A stretch of DNA of 64,000 nt from the NCBI GenBank assembly GCA_021777755.1, contig JAJYDE010000002.1:62001-126000 (forward strand), given 5' to 3'. This document shows, piece after piece, positions 7,321 to 16,974 of this stretch; within the stretch, counting starts at the first letter, position 1, and every line of letters starts with the position of its first letter. The notes under the pieces are model-generated. The model ran no database searches. It worked only from the letters and a program-made list of their open reading frames with translations, and was not told the DNA's origin. The translations under genes were made by a program, and so were the position numbers. The stretch comes from Deltaproteobacteria bacterium. Lineage in GTDB: Bacteria; Desulfobacterota; Syntrophobacteria; Syntrophobacterales; Syntrophobacteraceae.

Positions 7321-10300
7321 ATGAAAATAATGCGGCTGGACCTCCTCGCGTGTGGTCCCTTCACGGATCTCAGCCTTGATCTGGGCAGAGGTGGCGAAGG
7401 TCTGCACCTGATATACGGCCCCAATGAAGCCGGGAAAAGCTCCACGCTGCGAGCCCTGGGATATCTGCTTTTCGGGATTCCGGACCGGTGCGAGGACGCC
7501 TTCAAACACACCTATAACAACCTGCGAATAGGTGGGGCGCTAAGAATGGGCAACGGCGCGATAATCGAGGCCGTAAGAAGAAAGGGCCGCGCCAATACCC
7601 TCAGAGGTCCCGATGATTGCCTGCTCGATGAAGATCGATGGCGGGAAGCCTGCGGCAGAATATCGGCCGTTGATTTTTCCCGGCGCTTCGGCATCGATCA
7701 CGACACGCTAATCGAAGGAGGATCCGAAATCATAAAGGGCGAAGGCGAGCTGGCGGAAATCCTTTTCGCCGCCGGGGCGGGGCTTGCCTCTTTTCGTAAG
7801 ATAGAGGAACAGGTAAGGGATGAGGCGCTCGAGCTCTTTAAGCCCGGCGGCTCGAAGCCCAAGATCAATGCCGGTTTGTCCTCGCTTGGCGAAGAGCAAA
7901 AAAAGCTCCGCGAACTCCAGCTTCCCAACGAAAAATGGGAGGCGCATTTCAAGGCCCATCAGGCGGCTGTCGAGCAGCGGCGGGCGGTGGAGACCGAACT
8001 CGAACGGGCCGAACAGGAAAAAAACCGGCTCACGCGTCTGCGAACCGCACTTCCGCTCGCGGCCAGGCGCAAATCGCTCCGGCTGGAACTATGCGGTTAC
8101 ACCTCGACGGTGAGCCTGCCCGAGGGCTTTTCCGAAAAGAGGCAAAAAACCGTCCAGTCCCTCAGGCTGGAAGAACAGATTGCGCACGGGGCGCGGCAGA
8201 GATTGGAAACCCTGCGTTCGGAGCTGGGCGGGTTGAAATCCTCACCGGCGCTCCTCTCTTTTTCAAAAGAAATCGATGAGCTTTATCCAAAGCTTGGAAG
8301 CTACAGAAAAGCTCTAAGCGAGCGGCCCAAACTCATCATTCAAAGAAAAGCCTTTGAAGATCAGGCAAGGGAACTGCTCGCGGAGCTGCGCGGGGACTTT
8401 CCTTTCGAAAGCATCGAAGAACTGCGGCTTCGAGCCGACCAGGAGATCCTGATCAGGCACCTCGGAACAAAACGCGAGAAGTATACGGCCAACCTTGAAA
8501 ACGCTCTTGAAAAGACACGCGAACTGAGCGACGAAATCGCCGAAATGAACCAAAGGCTTTCGGCCACCCCGCTCCCCGAGGACCTCTCCCGGCTTCGAGC
8601 GGCCCTCGAGGAACCCAAAAGTTGCCCCGGGATCGAAGAGGATCTGTCCCGGATCGGCGCAACTCTTCTTAACGCCGAAGAGCAGGCGAACCTGGACCTG
8701 GCGGGGCTGGAACTTTGGTCGGGCAGCCTGGACGAGTTGGAGCGCCTTCGAATTCCGGATACGGATACCATGGAGGATTTCGAGGGCAAATTCCGGCATG
8801 TCGCCGACCAGATCGCCTATCGGATGAAGGAGGCGGAAAAACTCTCCGGGGAAATAAGAAAGCTCCAAACCAGGGTGACGGCCTTGAGGGCCGATGAGGC
8901 GCCTTCCGTGGCGGATCTCGACCTTGCGCGGTCTGTCAGGACCACCGGCTGGAAAGTGATTCGAAGAGCGCTCGAGGGTGGAGAAGTTTGCGGGGAGGAA
9001 AAGATAGCCTTCATCGAGCAGCTGTCCGGAGTCGACACTCTGCCCGACGCCTTCGAAAAAAGTGTCCTCATTGCCGACGAACTCTCCGATCGGTTGAGGC
9101 GCGAGGCCGGCCGGGTCGCCGAGTTGAACAACCTTGTTTCCACTGCCGATTCGCTCAAGGTGGAAAAAGATGAGATCATGGATGGAAATGAACTGCTCGA
9201 AAAACAGCTGGAGAACATTCAGAGGGAATGGGCCGGTCTTTGGACCTCGTGCGGCTTTGCACCCGCCCCTCCGGACAAGATGCGCAAATGGGCGGCAAAG
9301 CGGTCCGAACTCGTCCGCAAAAAAATGGAGATAAGAACGCTTTGGAGAGATGCCGAGCAGCGCTCGAACAGGCTCGAAGAGCTTAAAGGCGCTCTCGGGC
9401 AATGTCTTAGTGAGTCGGGACATACTCTAGGACATGACGAATCCCTGCGCGAGATGCTCGGCAGTGCCGAAATCTTGTTGGCGGAGCAAACCCGAATAGC
9501 GACCGAGCGAGGCCTGCTGGCCAACAGTTTGAAGCAGAAAAATCAAGAACTTGGAAAGGCAGAGGCCCGAGCCGCCAAAGCGAGGCGCGAACTGGAGGAG
9601 TGGCGTAATGAATGGGCCGAGGCCATCTCCCCTCTGGGGCTTGGCGAAAAATCGATCCCGGAGCAGGCCAATGCGGTGCTTGGAAAACTCCAGGAGATTT
9701 TTGCCAAACTCAAGGAATCGAAAAACCTGGGCCAACGGGTGGAGGAAATAGACGCCGAATGCGAAGTCTTCGTAAAACAGACCGCGGAGCTTGTTGATCT
9801 TATCGCCCCGGAAAGTTGCGGCGCCAACCCCGAGGAGGCCGTAAGGGGGCTAAATGAGCTTATGGCCACCGCAAGGGACGAGAAAAACAAAAGAGACGAC
9901 CTGACGATGAAAATATTGCGCGAGGAAGGCGAACTCGCCGATGCCCGGAACAATACCGCCAGGTTGCATATTGAAATTTCGGAAATATTGAAGGAGGCGG
10001 CCTGCAAGGAAATCGAAGATTTGGCGGAAGCGGAGAGCCGATCGGCGACAAAGAAGGAACTGCTCGGAAAACTCGAACAGGTGGAAGAGCAGCTTGTCGA
10101 ATTGTCGGCAGGGTTGTCAATCGAGGAATTTTCCACCGAAGTCGAGGGGCTGGACCCCGATTTGATCGAGCCACTGCTTGGCCAAGCGGGCGAAAGAATC
10201 GCTCAGCTTAAAGAAGGGAAATCCGAACTCGATCAAACAATCGGATCGGAGAGGACCGCACTCGGCCTCTGGGACGGCCGGGGGGATGCCGCGGAATTGG

Positions 10301-10827
10301 CCCAGCGGATACAGGCCCGCCTCGCCGATCTGGAAAACAAGGCCAGGCATTACTCAAGACTCAAAATCGCCCATGTGCTGCTTCTCAGGGCAAAGGAGCG
10401 CCATCGGGAGAAAAGCCAGGGCCCCGTGCTCAAGCGCACCAGCGAGCTATTCAGCGCCCTCACCCTGGGGGCCTTCGAATCCATTCGCGCGGGCGACGAT
10501 GAGGGTAAAAACGTCATCGTGGGCCTGCGGCCGGGCGGGCAGATCGTTCCGGTACGGGCGATGAGCGAAGGAACCGCCGACCAGCTCTATCTGGCCCTGA
10601 GACTTGCCAGCTTCGAACATTACATCGCAAGCCACGAACCCTTGCCGCTGGTGCTCGACGACATCCTGGTCCAGTTCGACAACGATCGCTCACGGGCCGC
10701 ACTGAGGGTCTTGGCCGAAGTCAGCGGGAAGGCCCAGATTATAATGTTCAGCCATCACGCTCACCTTGTTGAACTCGCTCGGGCAGAAATCGGCATGGAC
10801 CGGCTTTTCGTTTCGGAACTCCGGTAG
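7321..10827 (+). CDS. SbcC/YhaN-type coiled-coil AAA ATPase
   Basis: 1168 aa from the ATG at 7321. The N-terminus has IYGPNEAGKSS (Walker A) of the YhaN branch of SMC/Rad50-like ATPases. Residues from about 200 to 950 are charged, heptad-like coiled coil. The C-terminus has the ABC half-site: AMSEGTADQLYLALRLA, then LPLVLDDILVQFDNDR (Walker B) and IIMFSHHAHLV. It should clamp DNA and drive the preceding nuclease during end or hairpin processing. Length is normal for YhaN. No zinc-hook CxxC was seen. Confidence 0.9.
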   Translation: MKIMRLDLLACGPFTDLSLDLGRGGEGLHLIYGPNEAGKSSTLRALGYLLFGIPDRCEDAFKHTYNNLRIGGALRMGNGAIIEAVRRKGRANTLRGPDDCLLDEDRWREACGRISAVDFSRRFGIDHDTLIEGGSEIIKGEGELAEILFAAGAGLASFRKIEEQVRDEALELFKPGGSKPKINAGLSSLGEEQKKLRELQLPNEKWEAHFKAHQAAVEQRRAVETELERAEQEKNRLTRLRTALPLAARRKSLRLELCGYTSTVSLPEGFSEKRQKTVQSLRLEEQIAHGARQRLETLRSELGGLKSSPALLSFSKEIDELYPKLGSYRKALSERPKLIIQRKAFEDQARELLAELRGDFPFESIEELRLRADQEILIRHLGTKREKYTANLENALEKTRELSDEIAEMNQRLSATPLPEDLSRLRAALEEPKSCPGIEEDLSRIGATLLNAEEQANLDLAGLELWSGSLDELERLRIPDTDTMEDFEGKFRHVADQIAYRMKEAEKLSGEIRKLQTRVTALRADEAPSVADLDLARSVRTTGWKVIRRALEGGEVCGEEKIAFIEQLSGVDTLPDAFEKSVLIADELSDRLRREAGRVAELNNLVSTADSLKVEKDEIMDGNELLEKQLENIQREWAGLWTSCGFAPAPPDKMRKWAAKRSELVRKKMEIRTLWRDAEQRSNRLEELKGALGQCLSESGHTLGHDESLREMLGSAEILLAEQTRIATERGLLANSLKQKNQELGKAEARAAKARRELEEWRNEWAEAISPLGLGEKSIPEQANAVLGKLQEIFAKLKESKNLGQRVEEIDAECEVFVKQTAELVDLIAPESCGANPEEAVRGLNELMATARDEKNKRDDLTMKILREEGELADARNNTARLHIEISEILKEAACKEIEDLAEAESRSATKKELLGKLEQVEEQLVELSAGLSIEEFSTEVEGLDPDLIEPLLGQAGERIAQLKEGKSELDQTIGSERTALGLWDGRGDAAELAQRIQARLADLENKARHYSRLKIAHVLLLRAKERHREKSQGPVLKRTSELFSALTLGAFESIRAGDDEGKNVIVGLRPGGQIVPVRAMSEGTADQLYLALRLASFEHYIASHEPLPLVLDDILVQFDNDRSRAALRVLAEVSGKAQIIMFSHHAHLVELARAEIGMDRLFVSELR

Positions 10828-10852
10828 CAGGCCCCAAGACGGGATGAAAGAA

Positions 10853-10885
10853 TGCCGCGGCCATGGAATACCCCCGGCCACGGCA
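10853..10885 (-). terminator. Hairpin downstream of the small secreted protein
   Basis: On the minus strand TGCCGTGGCC pairs with GGCCGCGGCA across a 13-base loop (one G-U pair), followed by the T-rich ATTCTTTCATC. It lies about 55 bases past the stop of the gene at 10939 and just after the YhaN stop on the other strand, so it may serve either gene. Confidence 0.45.
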
Positions 10886-10938
10886 GAAGAGTTGAAGTGA
10901 CAATCTGGAGATCGAAATACCCTGGTTTACATGCGAAG

Positions 10939-11223
10939 TCAGCCGCGGCAGTCACCGGGGCAAACAGCTGCGGGCCCTGGCACAGCGCATGGAGAATAGG
11001 CCGTGCAACATTGGTTGAACGGAGCCGCTACGGCATTGGCCACCAGCGAAGCCGCCCCTCCTACGACCGTCACCGCTCCCACGAGAACTGCCCCGGCGGC
11101 ATAAATCGGTGCGCCGATTATCTCACCGAAACAGCACTGAGCCTGCGCTTTGGTGGTCGAAGCGAACGAAAAAACCAAAGCTACGACTAGACACGCCATA
11201 ACGAGCCTTGACTTCACTTTCAT
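10939..11223 (-). CDS. Small secreted Cys-rich protein, unknown function
   Basis: 94 aa. A clear Sec signal peptide (charged start, LVMACLVVALVFSFA core, cleavage near TKAQA) precedes a short mature part with paired cysteines (QCC twice, SPC, CPGDC) and a glycine/alanine-rich hydrophobic middle that could be a second membrane segment. AGGAGG lies six bases before the ATG at 11223, so it is a real gene although no family is recognised. It stands alone, divergent from mltG. The cysteines could form disulfides or bind metal. Confidence 0.65.
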   Translation of the reverse strand: MKVKSRLVMACLVVALVFSFASTTKAQAQCCFGEIIGAPIYAAGAVLVGAVTVVGGAASLVANAVAAPFNQCCTAYSPCAVPGPAAVCPGDCRG

Positions 11224-11471
11224 CTCGTCCTCCTAATTTCAAAAAAGTTCTTTAACGGCTTTTCACGCTGCCGCCAATGGAGCGCCTTTCCACAAGTTTG
11301 ATTCCAAGGAAATTGCGCTTTCCCACTTTTAAAATATAGTTGCTCGAACCGTGCGCGTCAAAGCGGAGAAGCCCCAGAGCATGGACCGCGTGTTTCCAGA
11401 CGGCGTGTGGCCCTCGAAGTTGCCAAGGGCCGCATTCCTGTGATAAAGGAGACCCAACGCTGGAGGTTTGG

Positions 11472-12494
11472 ATGTCGCTTGGTAAAAAGCTCTTGAAGGC
11501 GGTCTCCGGGTTTTTTCTGGTCCTGTCGTGCCTGTCGGCGATTGCCGCAACGGTGGGTTTATTTCATTTTTGGCTCTTCTTGCACCTTCCGGCAAAATCT
11601 TTGCCGGAAAAAAAGCAGTTTTTTATTCCCCGCAAAACCGGAGCATTTCAAGTGGCGAGGCTTCTCCAATTCGAGGGAGTGGTCCGTAACGCCTCGGAAT
11701 TTTACCTGCTGGGCCTTCTGAAACACTCCCTTCACCGTTTGCAGGCCGGCGAATATGCATTTTCGACCCTTGAGAGCCCTGAAGAGGTCCTCGAAAAGAT
11801 CGTAAACGGGAAAGTGGTGATCTACAGTATCACCCTGCCCGAAGGATCAACCGTGCGGGATGTGGCCGCCATTGTGGCCAAAGACGGCCTGACCGGCTCG
11901 GGCCAAATCATCGAGGCGGCCAGGAACCCGAAGCTTGCCAAATCCCTGGGTATCAAGGCGGATGGCCTGGAGGGTTATCTTTTCCCCGACACCTACCGGT
12001 TTAAAAAACCGGTCTGCGGCGCCTCCATCGTAAGCAGGATGGTCGCCCGGTTCCGGCAAAAACTCCCCGCCGGCTGGCAAGCCCGCGAAAAAGAGCTTGG
12101 CATGACCCTTAACGAAATCATCACAATGGCATCGATCATAGAAAAGGAGGCCAAGGTCGATTCGGAGCGTCCCGTCATTTCGGGCGTCTTCTACAACAGG
12201 CTCAAAATCAAGATGCCGCTGCAAAGCGATCCAACCGCGGTCTATGATCTGCCAGGCTTCTCAGGACCCGTTACCCCGGCCGATCTCAAAAGGCAAAGTC
12301 CCTATAACACCTATTTGGTCAAGGGACTGCCGCCCGGCCCGATTTGCAATCCGGGGGCGAAATCAATCATGGCGGCGCTCTATCCGGCAAATGTCCCATA
12401 CCTCTATTTTGTAAGCAATCATAACGGCACCCACACCTTCTCGGTCACCCTTGAGGAGCAGCAAAAGGCCATTTCGAATTCCCGCAAACCATAA
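11472..12494 (+). CDS. mltG: Endolytic murein transglycosylase MltG
   Basis: Cleaves nascent glycan strands and terminates peptidoglycan elongation. 340 aa from the ATG at 11472, which has GGAGG six bases upstream; the frame is open further upstream without a better start. One N-terminal membrane anchor (about residues 10-35), a LysM-like region, then the YceG/MltG core with ASIIEKEAKVDSERP (catalytic Glu), VFYNRLKIKMPLQSDPT and SPYNTYLVKGLPPGPI. Usual size for the family. The next gene follows at 18 bases, so the two may be co-transcribed. Confidence 0.93.
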   Translation: MSLGKKLLKAVSGFFLVLSCLSAIAATVGLFHFWLFLHLPAKSLPEKKQFFIPRKTGAFQVARLLQFEGVVRNASEFYLLGLLKHSLHRLQAGEYAFSTLESPEEVLEKIVNGKVVIYSITLPEGSTVRDVAAIVAKDGLTGSGQIIEAARNPKLAKSLGIKADGLEGYLFPDTYRFKKPVCGASIVSRMVARFRQKLPAGWQAREKELGMTLNEIITMASIIEKEAKVDSERPVISGVFYNRLKIKMPLQSDPTAVYDLPGFSGPVTPADLKRQSPYNTYLVKGLPPGPICNPGAKSIMAALYPANVPYLYFVSNHNGTHTFSVTLEEQQKAISNSRKP

Positions 12495-12512
12495 GGCTGA
12501 GGTTGATAAAAA

Positions 12513-13313
12513 GTGAGCACGGTCGTTAGCATCATATTCGCCGCGGGACGCGGCTCTCGCATGACGGGCTATGGCGGCAACAAGACCCTGCTGCCGCTCA
12601 TTCCCAAAAAATCCATATACGAAGGGGAGCACCCGCTTCTTATGGAAGTCCTGGACAATCTGCCGCAAGGCCCCAAGGGCATCGTTGTAAACCACTTGGC
12701 ACAAGAGGTGCGAAACGCTGTGCAAAATCCCGGGCTCCATTTCATCGCCCAACCGGATACCAACGGCACCGGTGGCGCTCTGCTGGCGGCCCGCCTATTT
12801 CTCCAAACCTGCCCGGCCGAAAGGGTCATCATCACGATGGGAGACGTCCCCCTCATCGAGTCGGCCACCTACAAAGAACTTCTCGATCGGCTCGGCACAT
12901 GCGACATGGTCCTCCTGGGTTTCCAATGCCGCGACAGGGCGCAATACGGGATGATCCAAATCGAGGGAGAAAGGATTTCCGGCATTGTCGAATGGAAATA
13001 CTGGAAGGATTTTCCAGCGCATAGACAAGAAAACCTCAGGTTCTGCAACGCCGGAGTCTATGCGGCGAATCGAAATGTTTTGCTCCGCTACATGGACCGA
13101 ATGGAAGAAAGACCCCACGAGGTTGAAAAAGAGCGAAACGGCGCCTGGATCACCATTAAAGAATATTTCCTGACCGACATGGTTGCAATGATGAGTGAAG
13201 ACGGACTGGCGCCGGGAATGGTCTTGGCCCGGGAAGAAGAAGTGACGGGAGTCGATACTCCACAATCGCTTGAAACCGTGCAGGGGTTATACGCAAAAAA
13301 GCTGCGGGCGTAA
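12513..13313 (+). CDS. Nucleotidyltransferase-fold protein (GlmU/sugar-1-phosphate type)
   Basis: 266 aa, GTG start. The N-terminal IIFAAGRGSRMTG is the nucleotide-binding loop of the NTP_transferase family, GDVPLIESATY the metal-binding motif, and QPDTNGTGGALLAA resembles the GlmU uridylyltransferase motif (QxxQxGTGHA). There is no left-handed beta-helix, so it is not full GlmU. It probably makes a nucleotide-activated sugar. With the nucleotide-sugar dehydrogenase and polysaccharide synthase that follow, it may supply an exopolysaccharide precursor; the exact sugar is not visible. Confidence 0.75.
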   Translation: MSTVVSIIFAAGRGSRMTGYGGNKTLLPLIPKKSIYEGEHPLLMEVLDNLPQGPKGIVVNHLAQEVRNAVQNPGLHFIAQPDTNGTGGALLAARLFLQTCPAERVIITMGDVPLIESATYKELLDRLGTCDMVLLGFQCRDRAQYGMIQIEGERISGIVEWKYWKDFPAHRQENLRFCNAGVYAANRNVLLRYMDRMEERPHEVEKERNGAWITIKEYFLTDMVAMMSEDGLAPGMVLAREEEVTGVDTPQSLETVQGLYAKKLRA

Positions 13314-13463
13314 TTTCCCGAAAATAAGGGGGTTAAGAAAAACCCGGCTCACAACCCCGATCGCCTCGACTGTGCTATCTTTCGGACTGCCATCGCAAAG
13401 TCATTTCAATCACCCTCCAATCTGTTATGGACTGCTTGACCATTTTATTTTTGGAAGGACCGC

Positions 13464-15161
13464 ATGAAAATGCACAGTGAAATGTTTGAAGCTCCGGAAG
13501 TTCAACGCGGCCTTTATTCCACATGCCCGGCCGGCGAAGTTTTCCCCATTCCGAAACAATCCGAGCATGAGGAGGAAATTGCCAGGCTGGCTAAAATCCT
13601 CGCGGAACAGCGGGCCATGGGGCGACAGATTGTGGTGGTCATGGGGGTTGGCTTTGTCGGGGCCGTAATGGCCGGTGTTGTGGCGGATTCGGTGGACAAA
13701 AAAACGGGCCGTTCATCCAAATTCGTGATCGGGATGCAGCGGCCCTCGCCCAGGTCGTTTTGGAAAATTCAATATCTCAACCGGGGCATTGCTCCCGTTG
13801 AAGCCGAAGACCCGGAAGTGGCCTCTCTTATCAGACGATGCGTCCTCGAAAAAGGTACGCTCATGGCCACCTACACCTTTGAAGTGCTCTCGCTTGCCGA
13901 CGTCGTGGTGGTCGACGTTCAATGCGACTATCAGAAGGAAACACTTGGCAACGTTCGCCAAGGCAGCGCCGATATCGCCGCCCTGGAAGACTGTCTTAAA
14001 ATAATTGGCGAAAAAATCGACCCCGCATGCATGGTACTGATCGAGACGACGGTTCCTCCAGGCACGACCCAGTATGTGGCATACCCGATCATAAAGAAAG
14101 CGTTCCGCACCAGGGGCATCGAGACCGAACCCCTGCTGGCCCATTCGTTTGAAAGGGTCATGCCGGGGAAAAATTACGTATCTTCGATCCGAGATTTCTG
14201 GAGAGTTTGCAGCGGCGTCAACGAGGAGTCCAAAAAGAGGGTGCAGGCCTTCCTGTCCGAAATTCTCAACGTGGAAAAATATCCTTTGACCCTTCTCGAT
14301 TCCCCCATGGAAAGCGAAACCTGCAAGGTGATCGAAAACTCCTATCGGGCGACCATACTGGCTTTTCTTCACGAATGGAGCGTTTTTTCCGAACGAAACG
14401 GCGTGGATCTCATCAAGGTGATCGAAGCCATAAAGGTTCGGCCCACTCATTCGAACATCATATTTCCCGGACCGGGCATCGGGGGCTACTGCCTGCCCAA
14501 AGACGGAGGACTGGGGATCTGGGCCTATCAAACCCTTCTCGGATTTGAAGACGATATTTTCAAGATAACCCCCCGGGCGATCGACATAAACGATACGAGG
14601 GCGCTGCACGTGGCTCAACTTGTTCGCGACGCCTTGCGGAACATGGGGAAAATTGTGGCTGCCTGCAAAATAGCCATCTTCGGGGCCTCCTACAGGGAAG
14701 ATGTGGGAGATACGCGCTACAGCGGTTCGGAGCTGCTGGTTCGCAAGCTGGCCGAAATGGGGGCCGATATTTCCGTCCACGATCCTTACGTCAAACACTG
14801 GTGGGAATTTGAAAAGCAGGATACCTACCCTGCTCCGGGCCATTCCTGGGCCAGATTTTTCCGCAACCAGGAAAACCTCAAGCGGCTTGCCGTCGATAAA
14901 GATATGAAAGAAACGGTCCGGGGCGCCGACGCCGTAGTCTTTGCCGTGCGCCACGAACCATATCTGAATCTTTGCGCCGACGACCTGGTGGAGATGACCG
15001 GAAAGCCTGTTGCGATTATCGACAGTTTCGGGGTTCTAAGCGATGCCGATATCACACGCTACTTCCAGCTTGGCTGTGAAGTGAAGGGTCTTGGACGCGG
15101 CAATGTTAAACGCATCAAGGATCGGGTCAGGTCTGCGCAGGTGGCGATGGCCACGCCTTAG
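13464..15161 (+). CDS. Nucleotide-sugar dehydrogenase (UDP-sugar to uronic acid type), extended form
   Basis: Oxidises a UDP-hexose at C6 to the uronic acid using NAD. VVVMGVGFVGAVMAG is the Rossmann loop, ETTVPPGTTQYV the linker motif, and GPGIGGYCLPKDGG carries the catalytic cysteine. At 565 aa it is over 100 residues longer than usual (about 430-450): there is a ~55-residue N-terminal extension and an insertion in the C-terminal domain around HWWEFEKQDTYPAPGHSW. GGAAGG precedes the ATG at 13464. The hyaluronan-synthase-like gene follows after 358 bases, which suggests a uronic-acid-containing polymer as product. Confidence 0.85.
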   Translation: MKMHSEMFEAPEVQRGLYSTCPAGEVFPIPKQSEHEEEIARLAKILAEQRAMGRQIVVVMGVGFVGAVMAGVVADSVDKKTGRSSKFVIGMQRPSPRSFWKIQYLNRGIAPVEAEDPEVASLIRRCVLEKGTLMATYTFEVLSLADVVVVDVQCDYQKETLGNVRQGSADIAALEDCLKIIGEKIDPACMVLIETTVPPGTTQYVAYPIIKKAFRTRGIETEPLLAHSFERVMPGKNYVSSIRDFWRVCSGVNEESKKRVQAFLSEILNVEKYPLTLLDSPMESETCKVIENSYRATILAFLHEWSVFSERNGVDLIKVIEAIKVRPTHSNIIFPGPGIGGYCLPKDGGLGIWAYQTLLGFEDDIFKITPRAIDINDTRALHVAQLVRDALRNMGKIVAACKIAIFGASYREDVGDTRYSGSELLVRKLAEMGADISVHDPYVKHWWEFEKQDTYPAPGHSWARFFRNQENLKRLAVDKDMKETVRGADAVVFAVRHEPYLNLCADDLVEMTGKPVAIIDSFGVLSDADITRYFQLGCEVKGLGRGNVKRIKDRVRSAQVAMATP

Positions 15162-15519
15162 AAACCGGGAAGGCCTTTTACTGTTCCCAAATCTCCCCCC
15201 GGCTCTTCGAACCCTGCTGAAATATTGGGGCGCGATGCGCCCCTTCCATTTTTCATGTGAATCTGTTTGGTTACGACTCCTGTAACCTGTAGCGGTCAAT
15301 TTGGCCCGAAGCAGCACCACCCTTCTTGTCATCAATCCAAAATCATTGGAGAAATTCCCATCACTGCCCGGTGGAATAACATTTGCTTGGTGGCAACGCG
15401 GCGCCATCGCGTACTCGGATCGCTGTGGGAAAACACCGCGGAGCGCCCGAAAAGTTGTCAAACAAGGTTCTTGAGACTCGACACGGTCGAGAAACAGGGA
15501 GGCGCAAGCAGATAATTCC
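15162..15519. other. 358-bp intergenic region
   Basis: No gene is supported here. It contains the terminator-like hairpin at 15227-15253. The rest shows no repeat or clear promoter. The following glycosyltransferase gene may therefore have its own promoter, but I see no convincing -35/-10 pair. Confidence 0.5.
15227..15253 (+). terminator. Terminator-like hairpin after the dehydrogenase gene
   Basis: GGGGCGC-GAT-GCGCCCC (15227-15243) is a perfect seven-pair GC stem with a three-base loop, followed by TTCCATTTTT. It lies 66 bases past the dehydrogenase stop. Confidence 0.6.
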
Positions 15520-16974
15520 ATGAAAAACAAAACCTATTTTCTTCGCAGCAAGATCGACCATTTGTATTTCTGGGTCCTGGCGATTGATCTTACAATCGCG
15601 GCCTCGCTTCTCTTTTCGAGGTTGTCGGGCAGAGTTCATCTCTATAGAACCCTCAAACATCCTTTCCCCCCGCTTTTTGGCATTAGACCGGGGGCGGCGC
15701 TCGCCCTTTTCGGAATGGGCGTACTAGCCTGGAGGATTTGGATGGCATGGCGCTACAAAGCCTGTGCTCCGGCAAGCGACGAAGACCTCCCGGTGGTGAC
15801 GGTGGTCGTTCCCGCTTTTAACGAAGGCCGGCAGGTGCTGCCCACCGTACGTTCGGTCATGGAAAGCAATTATCCCCCCCACAAAATGCAGGTCATTTGT
15901 GTGGATGACGGATCGGTGGATGATACCTGGCACTGGATGCAGGAGGCTCTCAAAGAGTACCCCGACAGGATTCAATTGTTGCGTCAGCCGGCGAACTCGG
16001 GTAAACGCCAGGCCCTCATGGCGGGTTTCAACCATGCGGTGGGCAGTGTTTGGGTTACAATTGATTCGGATTCCGAGGTGTTGCCCGACACCTTGCGCCA
16101 CCTGGTGAGCCCTCTTGCCACCAACCCCAAAGTGGGCGCCGTGGCGGGAAATGTGCGTGTTTTAAACCGGGCGGACGGCGCCATCCCGAAGATGATGGAA
16201 GTCTTTTTTACGGCCGGCTTTGATTTCATCCGGGCGGGCCAGAGCGTCTACGGAGGGGTATTCTGCACTCCGGGGGCGCTGTCGGCTTACAGGGTGTCCG
16301 TAATTCGAGCACAATTGAAGGGCTGGGTGAAACAGGCTTTTCTTGGCACTCCGGCAACAATCGGAGAAGACAGGGCTCTTACAAATCTGGTGTTGAAAAG
16401 CGGCTACCGGGTGGTGTATCAAAGAGAAGCGATCGTAATGACCAAGATTCCGGCCGCTTTCCGTGGGCTTCGGCGCATGCTTCTTCGCTGGGCGCGCAGC
16501 AATGTCCGTGAGAGCATCGTCATGCTGACCTTTGTCATCAGAAATTTCAGAAAGGGAGACGGCGGAGGCGGCTGGATTCGATTTTTGAGTGGACTCCAGA
16601 TGTTCAGGCTGACTTTTGGAGAAGCGCTCAAGGTGGGGATATTGGCGGAGTTTCTCATGAAACCGCTACCGACATTTCGCGTGCTGGTAATCGGATGCCT
16701 GATCAGTTCACTCCTTCCGGCCGCGGTCTATCAGCTGCGCTATCGCACATGGTTTGGCTGGTTATGGGCGGTTCCCTACTCGTTTCTTTCGGTTTTCATT
16801 CTGTCGTGGATTTCCCTTTGGGCTTTGATGAGCGCTTCGCGCTCAAGTTGGCTCACTCGCGATTTGCAAACCTCGCGGGCGGCGTGCGAACAGGGAAGTG
16901 AAACCTCCGGGTCTTTAGCTTTCGGCGCCCTGGCAAGCGTTGAAAAAATTGAGGTGTCGCAAAATGCAAGATAA
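15520..16974 (+). CDS. Membrane glycosyltransferase family 2, hyaluronan-synthase-like
   Basis: 484 aa. Two N-terminal membrane segments, a GT2 domain, then several C-terminal membrane segments. Catalytic landmarks are VVPAFNEG, CVDDGSVDDT, TIDSDSEV (DxD), GEDRALT and LRRMLLRWARSN, which resembles the (Q/R)xxRW motif of processive synthases such as HasA, NodC and cellulose synthase. It should polymerise and extrude a beta-linked polysaccharide. The uronic-acid-forming dehydrogenase upstream makes a hyaluronan- or alginate-like polymer plausible, but the sugar is inference. Its end overlaps the next gene by 11 bases. Confidence 0.82.
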   Translation: MKNKTYFLRSKIDHLYFWVLAIDLTIAASLLFSRLSGRVHLYRTLKHPFPPLFGIRPGAALALFGMGVLAWRIWMAWRYKACAPASDEDLPVVTVVVPAFNEGRQVLPTVRSVMESNYPPHKMQVICVDDGSVDDTWHWMQEALKEYPDRIQLLRQPANSGKRQALMAGFNHAVGSVWVTIDSDSEVLPDTLRHLVSPLATNPKVGAVAGNVRVLNRADGAIPKMMEVFFTAGFDFIRAGQSVYGGVFCTPGALSAYRVSVIRAQLKGWVKQAFLGTPATIGEDRALTNLVLKSGYRVVYQREAIVMTKIPAAFRGLRRMLLRWARSNVRESIVMLTFVIRNFRKGDGGGGWIRFLSGLQMFRLTFGEALKVGILAEFLMKPLPTFRVLVIGCLISSLLPAAVYQLRYRTWFGWLWAVPYSFLSVFILSWISLWALMSASRSSWLTRDLQTSRAACEQGSETSGSLAFGALASVEKIEVSQNAR

